From Synaphobranchus kaupii (taxonomy: Eukaryota; Chordata; Actinopteri; Anguilliformes; Synaphobranchidae): a DNA stretch of 64,000 nt. How positions within the stretch are numbered: the stretch's first letter is position 1; the number at the start of each line of letters is the position of its first letter. The notes below the pieces were generated by a model that made no database searches, was not told the origin of the DNA, and saw nothing but the letters and a program-made list of their open reading frames with translations. A program made the translations under genes and the position numbers. The DNA lies in contig CM056376.1 of NCBI GenBank assembly GCA_029718625.1, forward strand, positions 28,488,424 to 28,552,423, read 5' to 3'. Shown here piece after piece: positions 22,416 to 63,237 of the stretch.

Positions 22416-24833
22416 GGCACAAGGTCACCACCAGCAGAACTATCATTAAAACCTGATGAAAATGGCCGATCAGAGTCATGTCCGCTTGACACTACTGCTT
22501 TGGCTCTGGGAGCCAAAGGAGAGAGAAAAGGCCGCTGTGCGTCGCATCGCTTCCTGTCCGCCGAGATGAAGGTGGAAAGCAGCGACACGGCGGCTCCAAG
22601 AGGAAGGAGATAAGAGACGTGCCGGAAGTGAGCGACTCGGCATGCTGGGAAGAGCCGGTGCTGCTATCTACCCATAAGGGGGGGGTTCCTTCCCTCTGTT
22701 GCCCTATCCTTGCTTCTGTAATGCTGGGGTCTGTAGTAATTGAAGAGAGAAATTTAATTTTCCAAACTTCACTCCAAGTCCAGTTTTGATAAACCATATT
22801 TTTTAAGGTGGGTATCATTTTTCTGATAAATGGTTAGACATTTGCCGTTTTACTTTTACACTATTTTTCTTCGGGAGTTAAGTATAAAAAATGTGATTTC
22901 TTCATGCAAAAAAAACTTATTTTAAACACCAATTTAAAATAAACAAAAATGTTGAAATGTGCTATATTAAAAAGATTTGACCGAAATTTGATTGCCTGAC
23001 ATCCAACAGACTGGGGTCGTCAAACGCTTTATCTGAAATACTTTTCATTTAGACACCAGTAAAACGTTCTGCAGATTTATGACAATTTTTAAAAAGAAAA
23101 TTATTCATTCACAAGATTCTCAGGGATCTGGATTTTTTTTCTGGCTCTAAAGAATTTAAGTTTTTATCCACGTATTCAACACATTCCTGACAACCACACG
23201 CCCCAAATTTAAGGGCTTTTAAGGACAGAATATTAAACTCTGTGGACTTCACTGGAAGGAAATGCTCAGTTTCCTTCACTCCCTGACTGCTCTGGGAATG
23301 CTGGTGATGTGACTGTTGATGAAGAAAATAACACTGAATTCCAAAATATTCTGGGAGCAAAGTTTCAGGAAACTCCTTCTAAGGATGTGTCAGAATTGAA
23401 AAGAAAAGGATGTTTTTCCCTCGTCTTCCACTGAAGCCTTCAACAATCTTCGAAAGAAACAAATCACAATATTAGCTCATATATTACGCTTAGAGGAACA
23501 AAAAGCAAGTAGAACTGATCAGAGAGGTGATTAGGCACAAGGGATTAGAAAACGGCAGAATCAAGAACAGTGGTCCAACTCAGCTGTTGTGTGACGAGCG
23601 TTCTGGCACAAAATGGCTGCCATACATAACCAAGGTGAGGGCCGGGGGGGGGGGTGTCCTCCTCTTACTGTGTAAAGCACTTTGAGACTGTGGAAAAATG
23701 CAAGATGAATAAAATCTGAGCACATGCGTAGGTATAGTAGCCTATATACAGTAGTTACTATTGAAGGAATCACTATGCACAGCTTGGCCTTGTCAAGTGA
23801 ATGAAGACTTTGTAGCACTGGCAGGTTGGAGAGACAGTGCGAGGTCACTGCTGTATGTACAGAAACTCTGTCGGAATGAATTCCCTCCTCAGCTTAAAAT
23901 GGAGGACGACTGGCGTGCGAATTAGCACTCCGCTGTCGGCTGTGTTAACATTTCAGCCAAACAAAAAAACAAGACCTTTGCCAGACAACAGCGCTCAAAT
24001 AAACCTGCTGTTTGGTACTTCTGCGAAAAGGGCAGGCATAGATCCTGACTTGAGTACCTCGGGAGTAAACACACACTGAGGGCTGAGAGGAAAGCACCAC
24101 AAATCACCGGGGAGGGTCCACCCACAACATGTGACCTTTCTCTGCAGCTTAAATAATGGGCGGGGTCAGAGAGGCAAGAAAAAAAGAAACCAAACCAAAA
24201 ACAAACCCGAAATCTGGTCCTGCTTCTGCAAACGCAGCACCGGGCAGCACCTCCGTACGTCACAATTACTGCTCGTTAGGTCTGAAAGCCGTCCGTGTTA
24301 CACAAACGTTGTAAATCTCAGACCACGATTAATTAACAAATTATACTAATGAATTAATTAGTTAATTACCTCTGGCACGAGACCGATGCACCCCTGTGCC
24401 GGCGGGGACGCAGGGTGACCTCTGAAACTATAGGGGGCGCCTGTCTTACTGTACAAGCCCTGCCCTGAGTCCTGGCTCAGCGAGAGCCGGGACAGGTTTT
24501 AAATTACAGCCCTCCTCAGAGTTCATCTAAAGCAGACCTGGGGTCAAATAATTATACATCCAAACTCCCAGCCATCGCAAAAAACCTCTTTAATGAGGTT
24601 CCTGCTTGTCTCTCAGCAGCCACTGGAGAGCAACGTTTGGCTCAAAACGGGCCTTGTAGGGGCTGGTGGGTTGGCCTATCCTGCTAAGGCACTGTTCTGG
24701 TGCATGCATGAGCCCCACGGTCTAGTAAAAATCCAAACCAGGGTTGGGATTGACATCTACAGGGATTGAGACAATCTATCATCTCCCTTCCTCACAGTTT
24801 TATCATTATTTATCTGCTTAGCACAGGGGTGTC

Positions 24834-25034
24834 CAATCTTGCCCGAAAAGGGCCGGTTGTGGGTGCAGGTTTTTTGTTTTAGCCCAGCACTATGACATCT
24901 GATTCAACTAATGAACTAATCATGGTCTTCACTCAAGACCTTGATAAGTATAATCAGGTGTCTTAGTGCTGGGCTAAAACGAAAAAAACCTGCACACACA
25001 CCGGCCCTTTTCTGGATAAGATTGGACACCCCTG
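24834..25034. mobile_element. Foldback MITE with CAGGGGTGTCCAATCTT termini
   Basis: A nearly complete inverted repeat: CAGGGGTGTCCAATCTT at the left and AAGATTGGACACCCCTG at the right. The inner parts (GGGCCGG, TGCAGGTTTTTT, TTTTAGCCCAGCACTA) are also mirrored. Flanks cttagca and ctcagca resemble a target duplication, suggesting hAT-type mobilisation. No ORF. Confidence 0.75.
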
Positions 25035-26191
25035 GCTCAGCACATGCTCTTATCCAGACCAACTTACGCTCAAAGGTACAAGAGTAATGCCCCCCCCCCC
25101 TGGAATTTGAAACTGTAACCTTAAGTTAAAGTCCTTTGTCCTTCCACTATCCAGCTACGCTTCCTTTCATAATGCAGTAAAAGCGAAGGCCTTTATTTGC
25201 TACAACGGTGCATTCACGGGAGGTGTGCTCTGCCTGCAGTGGGCAAATGGAAAAAACACCACAGTTCCTCATTCCGCAGAGTGACCTCCGACCCTGGAGA
25301 ACATCTTTTCTTGAACTTCTTTCAAAATCTCTCCAAGGTCTGAAGGAAAGGGCTATTAAACCTGGGGAAAGGTTAGAGCACTGCGCCGAAAAGGAATCCA
25401 CTGATCTTCAGTCTTAATTAAGGGCATCTTCCCAACTGTTCTCCATTGATCACTGAAGCTAGCACCCCCCCATACCCACAACACAGACCCAACATCACCC
25501 CCCAGGCCCCCAATGCCAGCAGGTGTGTGTTGACTGTAAAAATAAAACTCGTGCTCCCCAACACAAGCGGTAGGAGTTTGCATACACAACACAAAAGTGC
25601 ATTTAGAAACATGCCTTCTACCAAGAATGGCAGCCAACTGCGAAGAGCCCCATGCTTAACTCACCGGGCAATCAGCCTCCATTTCTGGGAGGCAGTAATT
25701 CCTCTATTAACAACGTACTATAAATAAAAACACCATCATCACCACACACACTCAGGGTAGAACCCAAAACCCTGGGTTCCGTTTGTTAGTGCTTTTTTCA
25801 CCCCCCCGTTTTACAATGTCAGCACACCATGTGACTCACACACGGTTATCAAGATTTAGATTTTTTTTATGGGGGGAATATTCTGGATCTTCTCCAGTTG
25901 CAGGCATAGCCTGTCTATGAGACAGAGGGACCGACCTCCCACCCTCCAGCGCGCGGGGGGGGGGCAGGCCAGCTTATCGAATGCACCATCACCCCCGTCA
26001 CATGACTCAGCCTCACCTCCGTCACATGACATGCTTTAACCAGTGGGGCGTGGGGAAATCAATATTGTGACTCATTCTTTCTGCTGTGGCTGCTTCATAA
26101 CAGGATTAATTAAGGCCAAACTTAATCATTTTGGGTGGCAATTGAAGGAAGGCCAGCTTTTCTTTTTCTTCTTTCACCACCCTCTGCGCAG

Positions 26192-26222
<31 letters not shown>

Positions 26223-27019
26223 AACACACACATATTCTCTCTCCTGACAAAGGATCAGAATAATATGAGGTAATCTAAAGTACCCTATAATGAAGCCATC
26301 ACTGGAATGCAGGAATGCATTCACATGCAGGCTTGAAACACTAAAGTTCTGCTGTCATGACGTACCAGCGCTTTGAGCACTTTGATAAATTTTTACATGG
26401 AAATATATATTTCTATCTGGGGTACGGTTACTCCAGGGAGTCTCCATACTATGAGAATGAGAGGTTTTGGACAAGGTCGCTAAAAAGCAGGCCAGCACAT
26501 CCATGTGGACCGGCGGTATTCACTACTGTGCCTGAAGAGCTACATTGTGGCTGGTTTTTTCCCACGGCCTGGTATCGAATCTGGGCCGACTGTGGCCAGA
26601 GCCCCCAGAGGATAATGGGCCCCATGGCCTCGTCCCAGTGCCGACTGCGGCCAGCACCCCCACAGCGTGACGTACAATTAATGCTCCTGTCGCCAAGTTA
26701 AAAGAGTTATCACAGCGTCTCGCACCGGTGACCCATGCTGGCCAATCGCAAGTCCACCTGTTGAACTGCACATGAAGCGTCTTCTTCTGACTCATTTCTA
26801 TGCCAGCCCAACTTGCAAACTATGGCGGCTGTTATCACATGCATAGCACATAGCAATACATAGCACACACTTGTCTGCACTCTCCCAAATCAACAGTGGA
26901 GGGTGAGCATGACAAACATTAAAATAAATGTTTTAATCACAAACCAACTGAGATGTGCGGTGAGCCAACCACATGCCTATTTGGAGTTATTGACATTTAT
27001 GACATTTATGCAGTACTTA

Positions 27020-27273
27020 CACTCTCAGAAAAAAAGGATGAAAAGTACCTAAAAAGGTTCAAACACTTGTCACTGGGGTCTCGGGTGGTGCCCTATGGGT
27101 ACATAAAATTGCACCCCAAGCCAGCAATACATAATTAATTTGCACCTTTTTTGCTTGAAAAGGTACTTATTAGTACCCAAATAGAACATTATTGTACTTT
27201 CAGGGTACATTTGGGAAATTTGTTCCTTGAAGAAGAAAAATGCACCTCCAGCGTTCCTTTATTTCTGAGAGTG
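27020..27273. mobile_element. MITE with CACTCTCAGAAA termini
   Basis: Left end CACTCTCAGAAAAAAAGG, right end CCTTTATTTCTGAGAGTG. GGTACTT/AAGTACC-like motifs occur inside in both orientations. No ORF. Confidence 0.65.
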
Positions 27274-27504
27274 CATGAAGGTGCTATGTAGGGCTTATTA
27301 AAGAGTTATATAGCTCTTATGAAGCACTATTCAAATAAACTGTTGCACCATATTCCTTGTCCAAAGCAGCCTGTGCTGAGAGTCTCAGTGCAGCACCATT
27401 ATACACCCATAGAAATGTATTTCAGCAGGAGTGAATTTTCTCTCTTCCTTACGGGTCCCTACAAAAAAACACCCACTTGGTATTCAAGCTTGCGTGCTGG
27501 GGTC

Positions 27505-27720
27505 TGCAAACCTGGTCTTGGAGAGCCGCCGGGGGCTGCTGGTTTTAGCCGTTACTCAGCGCTTAACTGATCAGCTAAAGCAATTCATTACACAGTTAAG
27601 AGCTCAAACGCTTCACCCGGTGTCTGGGGTGTGTATCAGTTGCTGATTTTAAGGTGGAAACAAAAAACCAGCAGACCATGAGTGCGGCTCTCTGGGTTGG
27701 CAGTTTTGCAGGCCGCAGAT
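27505..27720. mobile_element. Degenerate foldback element
   Basis: GGGTCTGCAAACCTGGTCTT faces a diverged inverse copy ending TTGGCAGTTTTGCAG. A related element with GTTCCCCAGCCCTGGTCCTG lies at 58666-58857. Confidence 0.45.
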
Positions 27721-28899
27721 TTTGCATTTAGGCAAAATGCTGCAAATTCAGTGGAAAGTTTCACCTTCACCAAAGAGGAGGCCTGCTGAGAATATCACAA
27801 ACTCTGCTTCAAAGCCCCTGCAGGCATAAGCACCGGCTCCTGTGGGCATAGGACTGTGAACTGCCATCAGTTTACGCTGTCCCCTGCCTCATTATCAGCC
27901 TTCTCTCTACCGCTGAGACTGTGGGTGGTTCTAGGAAGACTGGAGTATAGGTCAGGTGTTTTGAGCAGGTACAGGGCACAGGTAAATGTACAGGTACAAG
28001 CACATACACACACGCACATACGTACATGACATATAGGCTACGCATGCAAACACACACATAGAGACTCACACAAAAATACATGCATGCACATAAATACACA
28101 CACATGCAATGCACAAGCTAACAAGGCCACTTGTGGCCAAACGGAAGAGCTCAAATCTACAAGTTTAATAGGGGCACTGTGGTGAAAGCCTGGCATCCCA
28201 CTGCCTGTTAGCTTTACATCCCCAAAGCGTTTTTTTCCTTCTTTTGTAAATACGCAGGTGTGGCTCCATTGAAAAGCTAACAGTCTAAACTACTCTTCTC
28301 TGAATATGTAAATAACAGTGGCAGCCGAACAAAGGACAACATAGGACTAAAAAAATGAGTCCAGCCTGATGTGAAAAGCTTACAAAAAAGAGCGCAAACA
28401 AATTACAGTACACAATGCACCCTGTTACAACTTCAATGCTTTTGAATATTCCACAATAAGACCATGTTGCACAATAACCATCTGGTGGAGAGGCATCTAT
28501 AATTTACTAATATTTACAAAGTAAAGCAACACTGTTTATGCCATATGCAATACACAAAACATATTGGCTACTAAATGCCTATCCAATAGAAAATACAACA
28601 GAGAACACCACAGAAATGAGTGAAGCCTATTGTACTAACATTATATTCGTTATCTAAAGCACCACCATCAATACCTGCACCGTCTAACTTTACTCTCTTA
28701 TTAATCAACTGTCCTTGGCCCTCTTGACACTGTTATTAACTAAACCCTTCAGTAACGTGCGAGCTGCTCATCGCCGACGCTAATTAGACTTTAATGAGTC
28801 TATGAAAACGTGTCTGACAGCCTGCACGAAATTGCATTTAGCACAGTCGTAGGAAGTCGGTTAAAATATAGTTCTTATAACCTACTGTGCCACAAATAA

Positions 28900-30150
28900 C
28901 GCTACTGCGTATTAATGCAGTCGCCCGCCACCGACAGTGGTGATGACATGACATACGTACTTAAGCAGGATAACCCCAGCATTAGCTGCAATCCAATAAA
29001 CCAGACAGATACGGTCATGTCAGCGTCGGGTTTGGCGGATGGACGTCAACAAAATAAATACGAATATGTTAACGTTCACTACAAACGCGCGACTGCGACT
29101 GTACGTTATAATATAATAATATAGAAGGTTTGACAACACGGGCCATCTATTCACTTTAGTCCACTTCAATTTAAAAGCGCACACCTGACAAACATACATT
29201 TGCCGCAAATTCACCTGTTTTTATTATTATTAAAGGAAAAGCGCTTTTATTGACCCAGAGTAAACCCTGAGTTGGGTAGCTACATCAACTCAGTTTCCTA
29301 GCAACATCGCAGCATGGTCATCGCGGATTACGATATTCATCACATAACGTTATCCAACATAGCCTGCTGTAAACTAGAACAGGATATGCGCCAGAAACTC
29401 ACCGCAAATCAAAAGTTTATCTGCATCTCATTTGGTCACAATCTTCTTGTAATCCTCTGTTATCACCACGCGAAGGGTTCAGAACGAAACGTCACCGAGC
29501 ATCGCTAGACTGGCAAACCAGCAATGGCATTCACGTAGCCTACAAATGTAAATATCAGAGATTACAAATCGTGTCCAGGTTCCCGTTCCGTCGTTTCTGT
29601 GCCGTTTCACAGTCGCAGAACGTTTCATGAGAAACGCGTCGGGACGGGACTTCTGGCTAGCCTAGCCGATAAATATCTCGACACGATGCATCTGACTTCT
29701 GCCCTTTTACCTAAAATACATGAAAGTCTTCGGGATTTTTCTATTGAACTGGTCCAGGCTTGTAAGTTCACAACTTGTGCAACAGCAGAGGAAAAGCCAT
29801 GCAGTTTTGCTAGCAACGTCCTTGACTTGCTAGACTATCTCCATTCTGTACCGTTGCAGAGGTTCTGGTCCACACAGATTGTTCCCAAGACTGCAGCTGC
29901 TTGTGTACAACGCAGACCTGCCGGGGACCTCCGTTTCTTTCGTCTTCTGACTGTTAGTTTGGTGGCAAGGTAACGTAGACGATGATGGTGGGAGGGTTCT
30001 CGCTATCCTAAAAACGAAGTTAGCTCGCTAGCTGTCTCGCAAGCCATGCCCACTCTGCGTACGACATTGCGAGACATTAGCAGCTCTAGCATTAGCTACC
30101 CCGCGTTCAAGTCGGACAGATCGCGCCGTCTATTGGTCGCAGTTTGAAAC
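28900..30150. promoter_or_regulatory. CpG-richer intergenic region, candidate PITPNM2 promoter and first exon
   Basis: This stretch between the MPHOSPH9 3' end and the PITPNM2 5' intron has many more CpGs than its AT-rich flanks (for example near 29590-29650, 29980-30130). On the minus strand a consensus donor (TTGCG|gtgagt) sits near 29402. That would suit a non-coding first exon of PITPNM2 starting within roughly 29450-29650. No TATA box was identified. The call is inferred from position and composition only. Confidence 0.35.
29686..29973 (+). other. Unassigned plus-strand ORF (95 codons) in the CpG-richer region
   Basis: Runs from an ATG (MHLTSALLPKIHESLRDFSI) to a stop at 29971. A donor-like GCAAG|gtaacg sits at the very end, so it could be an exon rather than a complete ORF. 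I do not recognise the protein and found no partner exon on the plus strand. It may be chance. Confidence 0.15.
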
Positions 30151-30558
30151 TGCGGACCAAAGTGGCCAGTACTATTTCTGTACACATTCTATTTCCGTAT
30201 TGAAGCATCATTGAATACATCTTGTACAGTACTGAATTAACAGTGACCGTTTTTTTTTAAACCAGGCTTTCGTTCTTTAAAAAAAAACGATAAACCACTT
30301 GCATGTCTTCATGACAATTGAAATAAATTAAAGCACACAGTGCCATCCTAATAAAATATCAGAGCTGACTGAACAAAAAAAGAATATAAAATAAATATTA
30401 TTGTAATAGTAGTATATACAGGATATCGGATGAACCGTTTAGAAATTATAGAACCTTTTGTACATAGTCCCCCCATTTTCGGGCATCAAAAAATATTGGA
30501 CAGTTTAACTTAATGTAGAATAAAGTAATCATTTTTAATTATTGCATTGCATTGCATT

Positions 30559-30564
30559 TTTATT
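30559..30564 (-). terminator. Candidate polyadenylation signal AATAAA
   Basis: First canonical hexamer downstream of the MPHOSPH9 stop on the minus strand. It follows a short GCATT repeat. Weak evidence on its own. Confidence 0.35.
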
Positions 30565-31718
30565 GAAGGTGAAAAAAAGGGCTAGGAGTTTCAATAAATG
30601 AACCGATTACTCATTTTCAGTTAACATTTGTTTTTAATTTGGAAAGGCATTTTAAAGTGACATGTATTCAACATTTTTAACGTGGAAAGACATTTTAAAG
30701 TGACATGTATTAAACATTTCCAGATGCACGTCAGTGCAAACATGCCAATTGCCAGCAAAGTAAAAATAGCAAGTCAGAAGAGAAAATGATTTTTTTGTAA
30801 ACAGCGAGCTATGGTTCGGTTGCATCAGATATTGTTCTTCACAACTGTAGGGGCAGGAACCATAAAAGTAGTTTTTTTGCTAATGAGGTCAAGTGGAAGG
30901 CAGGAATGGAATGGAATGTTTGAGATGCAGGTGTTTATACATTTTACAAACTTTTGTAAAGTAAAAATGGCATGGCATAATTCACATTGTGTTCATTAGA
31001 ATGCTGCTGTACAGTTTCCTTTCTTCTTTAGCTGATAAACCGGATACTATATTTTGTGTCTCGCACCATTTGAGAGTTCTACACAAAGTCCGTTCTAGTA
31101 AATCCCAGATCTTTAAATTTTTCAGAAAACATTCATTTAAAAAAGTTGAATGAGCTGAAATACAAACATGAGATGACATATGTTTACATAAAAAATAAAA
31201 CATAAGAAAAAATAAATATTAATAAATATAAATGCGTGTGTTTTGGCCAATAATTATAAATAGTTCAGGATAAATAACAAAATACCTGTTAAAATGGAAG
31301 ACGGTTGATCGTTTCCTTTCATATTGACTACAATAGCGCAAATTACTCAGCTCGGATACCAATATTGCTCATTTATACTGATCAGGAAGTTTAAATGCTT
31401 CATAATTTACCTGAAACTGGTAAGTCAATCTTACAGTATATAATACTCATGTCTTCTTGTGTCTACAAAAGTAAAGATCATACAAATCTGTACATTATGA
31501 AAATATACTTTAAAAACATTTTGTGATTTCCTTCTATTTCTTGTAATAAATACTATAAAATATATCATAAAATAACAAAAGTAGAAATACTCTATGGACA
31601 TGTACAACATGGTTACTATGCAGAAGGTTTTTGCTAGAGATTTACACACAGTAGGAACCTGTATTCATTTAAGCAGAAAAAGTGCCAATTCCTAATTCTA
31701 AGTTGCGCAAAGAGATTG
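30559..31718 (-). other. mphosph9: Probable MPHOSPH9 3' UTR
   Basis: AT-rich sequence downstream of the stop codon without coding potential. The first AATAAA on the minus strand is at 30559-30564, giving a UTR of about 1.15 kb. The cleavage site was not tested; earlier non-canonical signals are possible. Confidence 0.4.
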
Positions 31719-60747
<29,029 letters not shown>

Positions 60748-61189
60748 CTGAAAGTCACAGAGCACAGGTAAAAACAATGAGTCAGTTTATATTCCGTTGC
60801 CAACCCCTTCTTTAGTAGCCCACCACAGACTCTATAGACTCACCAGATAGCCTACTTAGCTCCTGTATTGCTTCGGTCTCCTCTGCTTCTTAACTACAAG
60901 AGGCTCTGGTTGGTTTCCAGTGCTACAGTGGCTTCAGATATTCATACCCCATTGATTATTTCTCATTTTGCTGTGTTGCAGTCAAATTAAAACATATTTA
61001 CATGGGATTTTTTTGTAGAAGTAATTCTCTATAATGTGCAAATTAAATAAAGTATTTAGATATCTTCAGGATTATATTAAAAATAAAAAACTGAAATATC
61101 ACATTTGCTTTAACGTATTTTTAAAGTATCATATTTCATATTTGGTTGCATATCCTTTGCATGCTGTTACTTCCTGAAGTCTGTGACCC

Positions 61190-61490
61190 ATCAACATCAA
61201 AAGACTCTCAATATCTTATTTTCAGGTACTGTTACAAGTGATACTATAACCTTTCTGCATTCGAATGGATCTCTATGGGAATTGGGGGGTGATACTAGAT
61301 TCTGCTGTAAATTACATTGGTACAATATGGAACACATGGCTGGCTAAATGGCTGTAAGTCATCAAGGGTCTGAGCTATCGAACGAGCCCCAAACCATCAC
61401 TCTGTTGCCAGATATGGAGTAGATCACTGCAAGGGTTACTTCTCCTGACTCATTTTCCTATAGAACTCTATGGGGAAAAAGTCAAGAGAA
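61190..61490. repeat. Diverged dispersed module, copy 1
   Basis: Matches 62840-63130 in the same orientation, with shared phrases such as ATGGATC(T/A)CTATGGGAATT, TAAGTCATCAAGGGTCTGA-like and CAAACCATCACTCTG. A further short piece of it recurs at 62280-62308. No coding potential. Confidence 0.8.
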
Positions 61491-62304
61491 GAAATTGTTA
61501 AAGTGATCCATCCATATCTACTGCATATCTGGCCGCAGAGTAGGTTGACACGTGATAACAACAGTAATAACAGTAATAACTATTGCTATGTCCGTCAAGC
61601 TTTGCGTCCATCAAAGCAAACATAGCGTTCTCAACCATGAAAGTATAGGCTATGGCCCTTTGGGGAAAATGGTAACTTTAGGAACCTTTTGGAAAAATTG
61701 ATCTTCAATTTCATATTTGTAGTGTAGTTTAAATGCTAGCTGAAATGATTCAATGTAGATTTTATGATGCTAGGCAGCATTATTTCCATCACAGCGTGCT
61801 GTCTCATTTGCTAGGTATCTACCACAGTGACAGTGGAAACCTAACGTAGACATCAGCAGAGGGACTAGCTGGCTTGGCATCAAATAGCAAACCATATATC
61901 TTATTCATGAAGACGTTATTATCATCGGTTTGTTTACGAGATGGAGTCTGGTGATGTTAATGTTATTCGACGTTAGTGAACGTTAACGTTTTAAAAATAG
62001 ATCTGCAAACACTAACATATGGTCTTTTATATTAGTAAGCTAACCAAACGTCCAAATAAGTCCAGTTTCAGCACAGTAGCTAAGTGGTAACTAGCCAGCT
62101 AATGTTAGATGCACTCGCTTTGGCTTTAAAATGCCTAGTTACAACAGTAACGTTGATTTCACGCTACAGAAGTGGACATTCCTTTGTATTAAATACAAAT
62201 TCTGTCAATTTATATTTGAGGTGAGATTAAATTTACTGCTTTAAATGAAATGGTTCAAGCTAGAGTTATTATTTAAGGTATCAAACGAGCCCCAAACCAT
62301 CACT

Positions 62305-62410
62305 CTGCGGTAGGGTTGTCACGATATCCGATAATATCGGATATCACGATATTTGAAAATATCACCAAGATGACTGTCTATAGCCACGATATTTTAAAAA
62401 ATATATTATT
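62305..62410. repeat. Palindromic ATATC-rich repeat
   Basis: GGTTGTCACGATATCCGATA and ATATCGGATATCACGATATT form overlapping inverted repeats, typical of degenerate hAT-type ends. AT and AAT microsatellites follow. Confidence 0.5.
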
Positions 62411-62539
62411 TATATATATATATATATAATTTTTGTTAATAATAATAATAATAATAATAATTTAAAATCATGTATGTATGTTTTGTCCTTAGAATATCAA
62501 TAACAATGATAATAATAATTTAAAAAATTATATATATAC

Positions 62540-63237
62540 AAGTACCAGTCAAAAGTTTGGACACACCTACTCATAGAAGGTTTTTTTTCCCTTATTTTTA
62601 CTGTTTTCCACATTTTGGAATAGTAAAGACATCAAAACTATGAGATAACACAAATCAAATTATGCAAAAACCAAAAAAGGGTTAAACAAATAAAAAAAAG
62701 TCTTATATTTTAGATTCTTCAAAGTAGCCACCCTTTGCCTTGATAACGGCTTTGCACATTCTTGCCATTCTCTCAAACAACTTCTTTGGTAAACAGGTAT
62801 TCCACAGGTAAAAAGGTGATGCCATCATGACTGTATAAAAGGATATCAAAAGACTCCTGATATCTTATTTCCAGGTACTCTTAGAAGCGATATTATAACC
62901 TCTGCATTTGAATGGATCACTATGGGAATTCGGGGTGGGACTAGATTTAGCTTTAAATTACACTGGAACAGTGTGGAACACATAGTTGGCTAAATGGCTC
63001 CAAGTCATCAAGGGTCTGACGTATCAAACAAGCCTTAAACCATCACTCTGCTGCCAGAAATACAGTAGATATGGATGGATAACTTGAAGGGTTTCTTCTC
63101 ATGACTTATTTTTCCATAGAGTTCAATAGGAAAATTTGTCAGGAGAAACAACCCTTCAAAAAAAAACCTTGTTTAACCCTTTTTTGGTTTTTGCATAATT
63201 TAATTTGTGTTATCTCATAGTTTTGATGTCTTTACTA
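62540..63237. mobile_element. Second copy of the CAGTACCAGTC element, interrupted and right-truncated
   Basis: The left arm (AGTACCAGTCAAAAGTTTGG through CCTTTGCCTTGATAACGGCT) matches 47016 onward. The right arm resumes at about 63165 and stops at TTTACTAT near 63237, before the terminal repeat. Between the arms lies the module shared with 61190-61490. Confidence 0.8.

Larger units (their letters stand above)
15689..29400 (-). other. Long 5' intron of PITPNM2 (start exon not located)
   Basis: About 13.7 kb without a recognised exon. It holds SINE remnants (about 16050-16260, 18090-18290, 25040-25160), foldback elements, the N gap, GA-rich sequence at 21490-21582 and unclassified dispersed repeats (for example 19905-20140, with the phrase GGTGGCGCTAGAGGAAAGGT). 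The exon with the initiator Met should be here. Confidence 0.5.

Noticed and set aside
23109..23360. Minus-strand 83-codon ORF
   Set aside because: No recognised family, no splice sites of fitting phase for PITPNM2, AT-rich context; most likely chance or an old repeat.
60830..60900. MPHOSPH9 upstream exon ending at a strong GTGAGT donor
   Set aside because: The required reading phase meets a stop codon a few codons before the donor.
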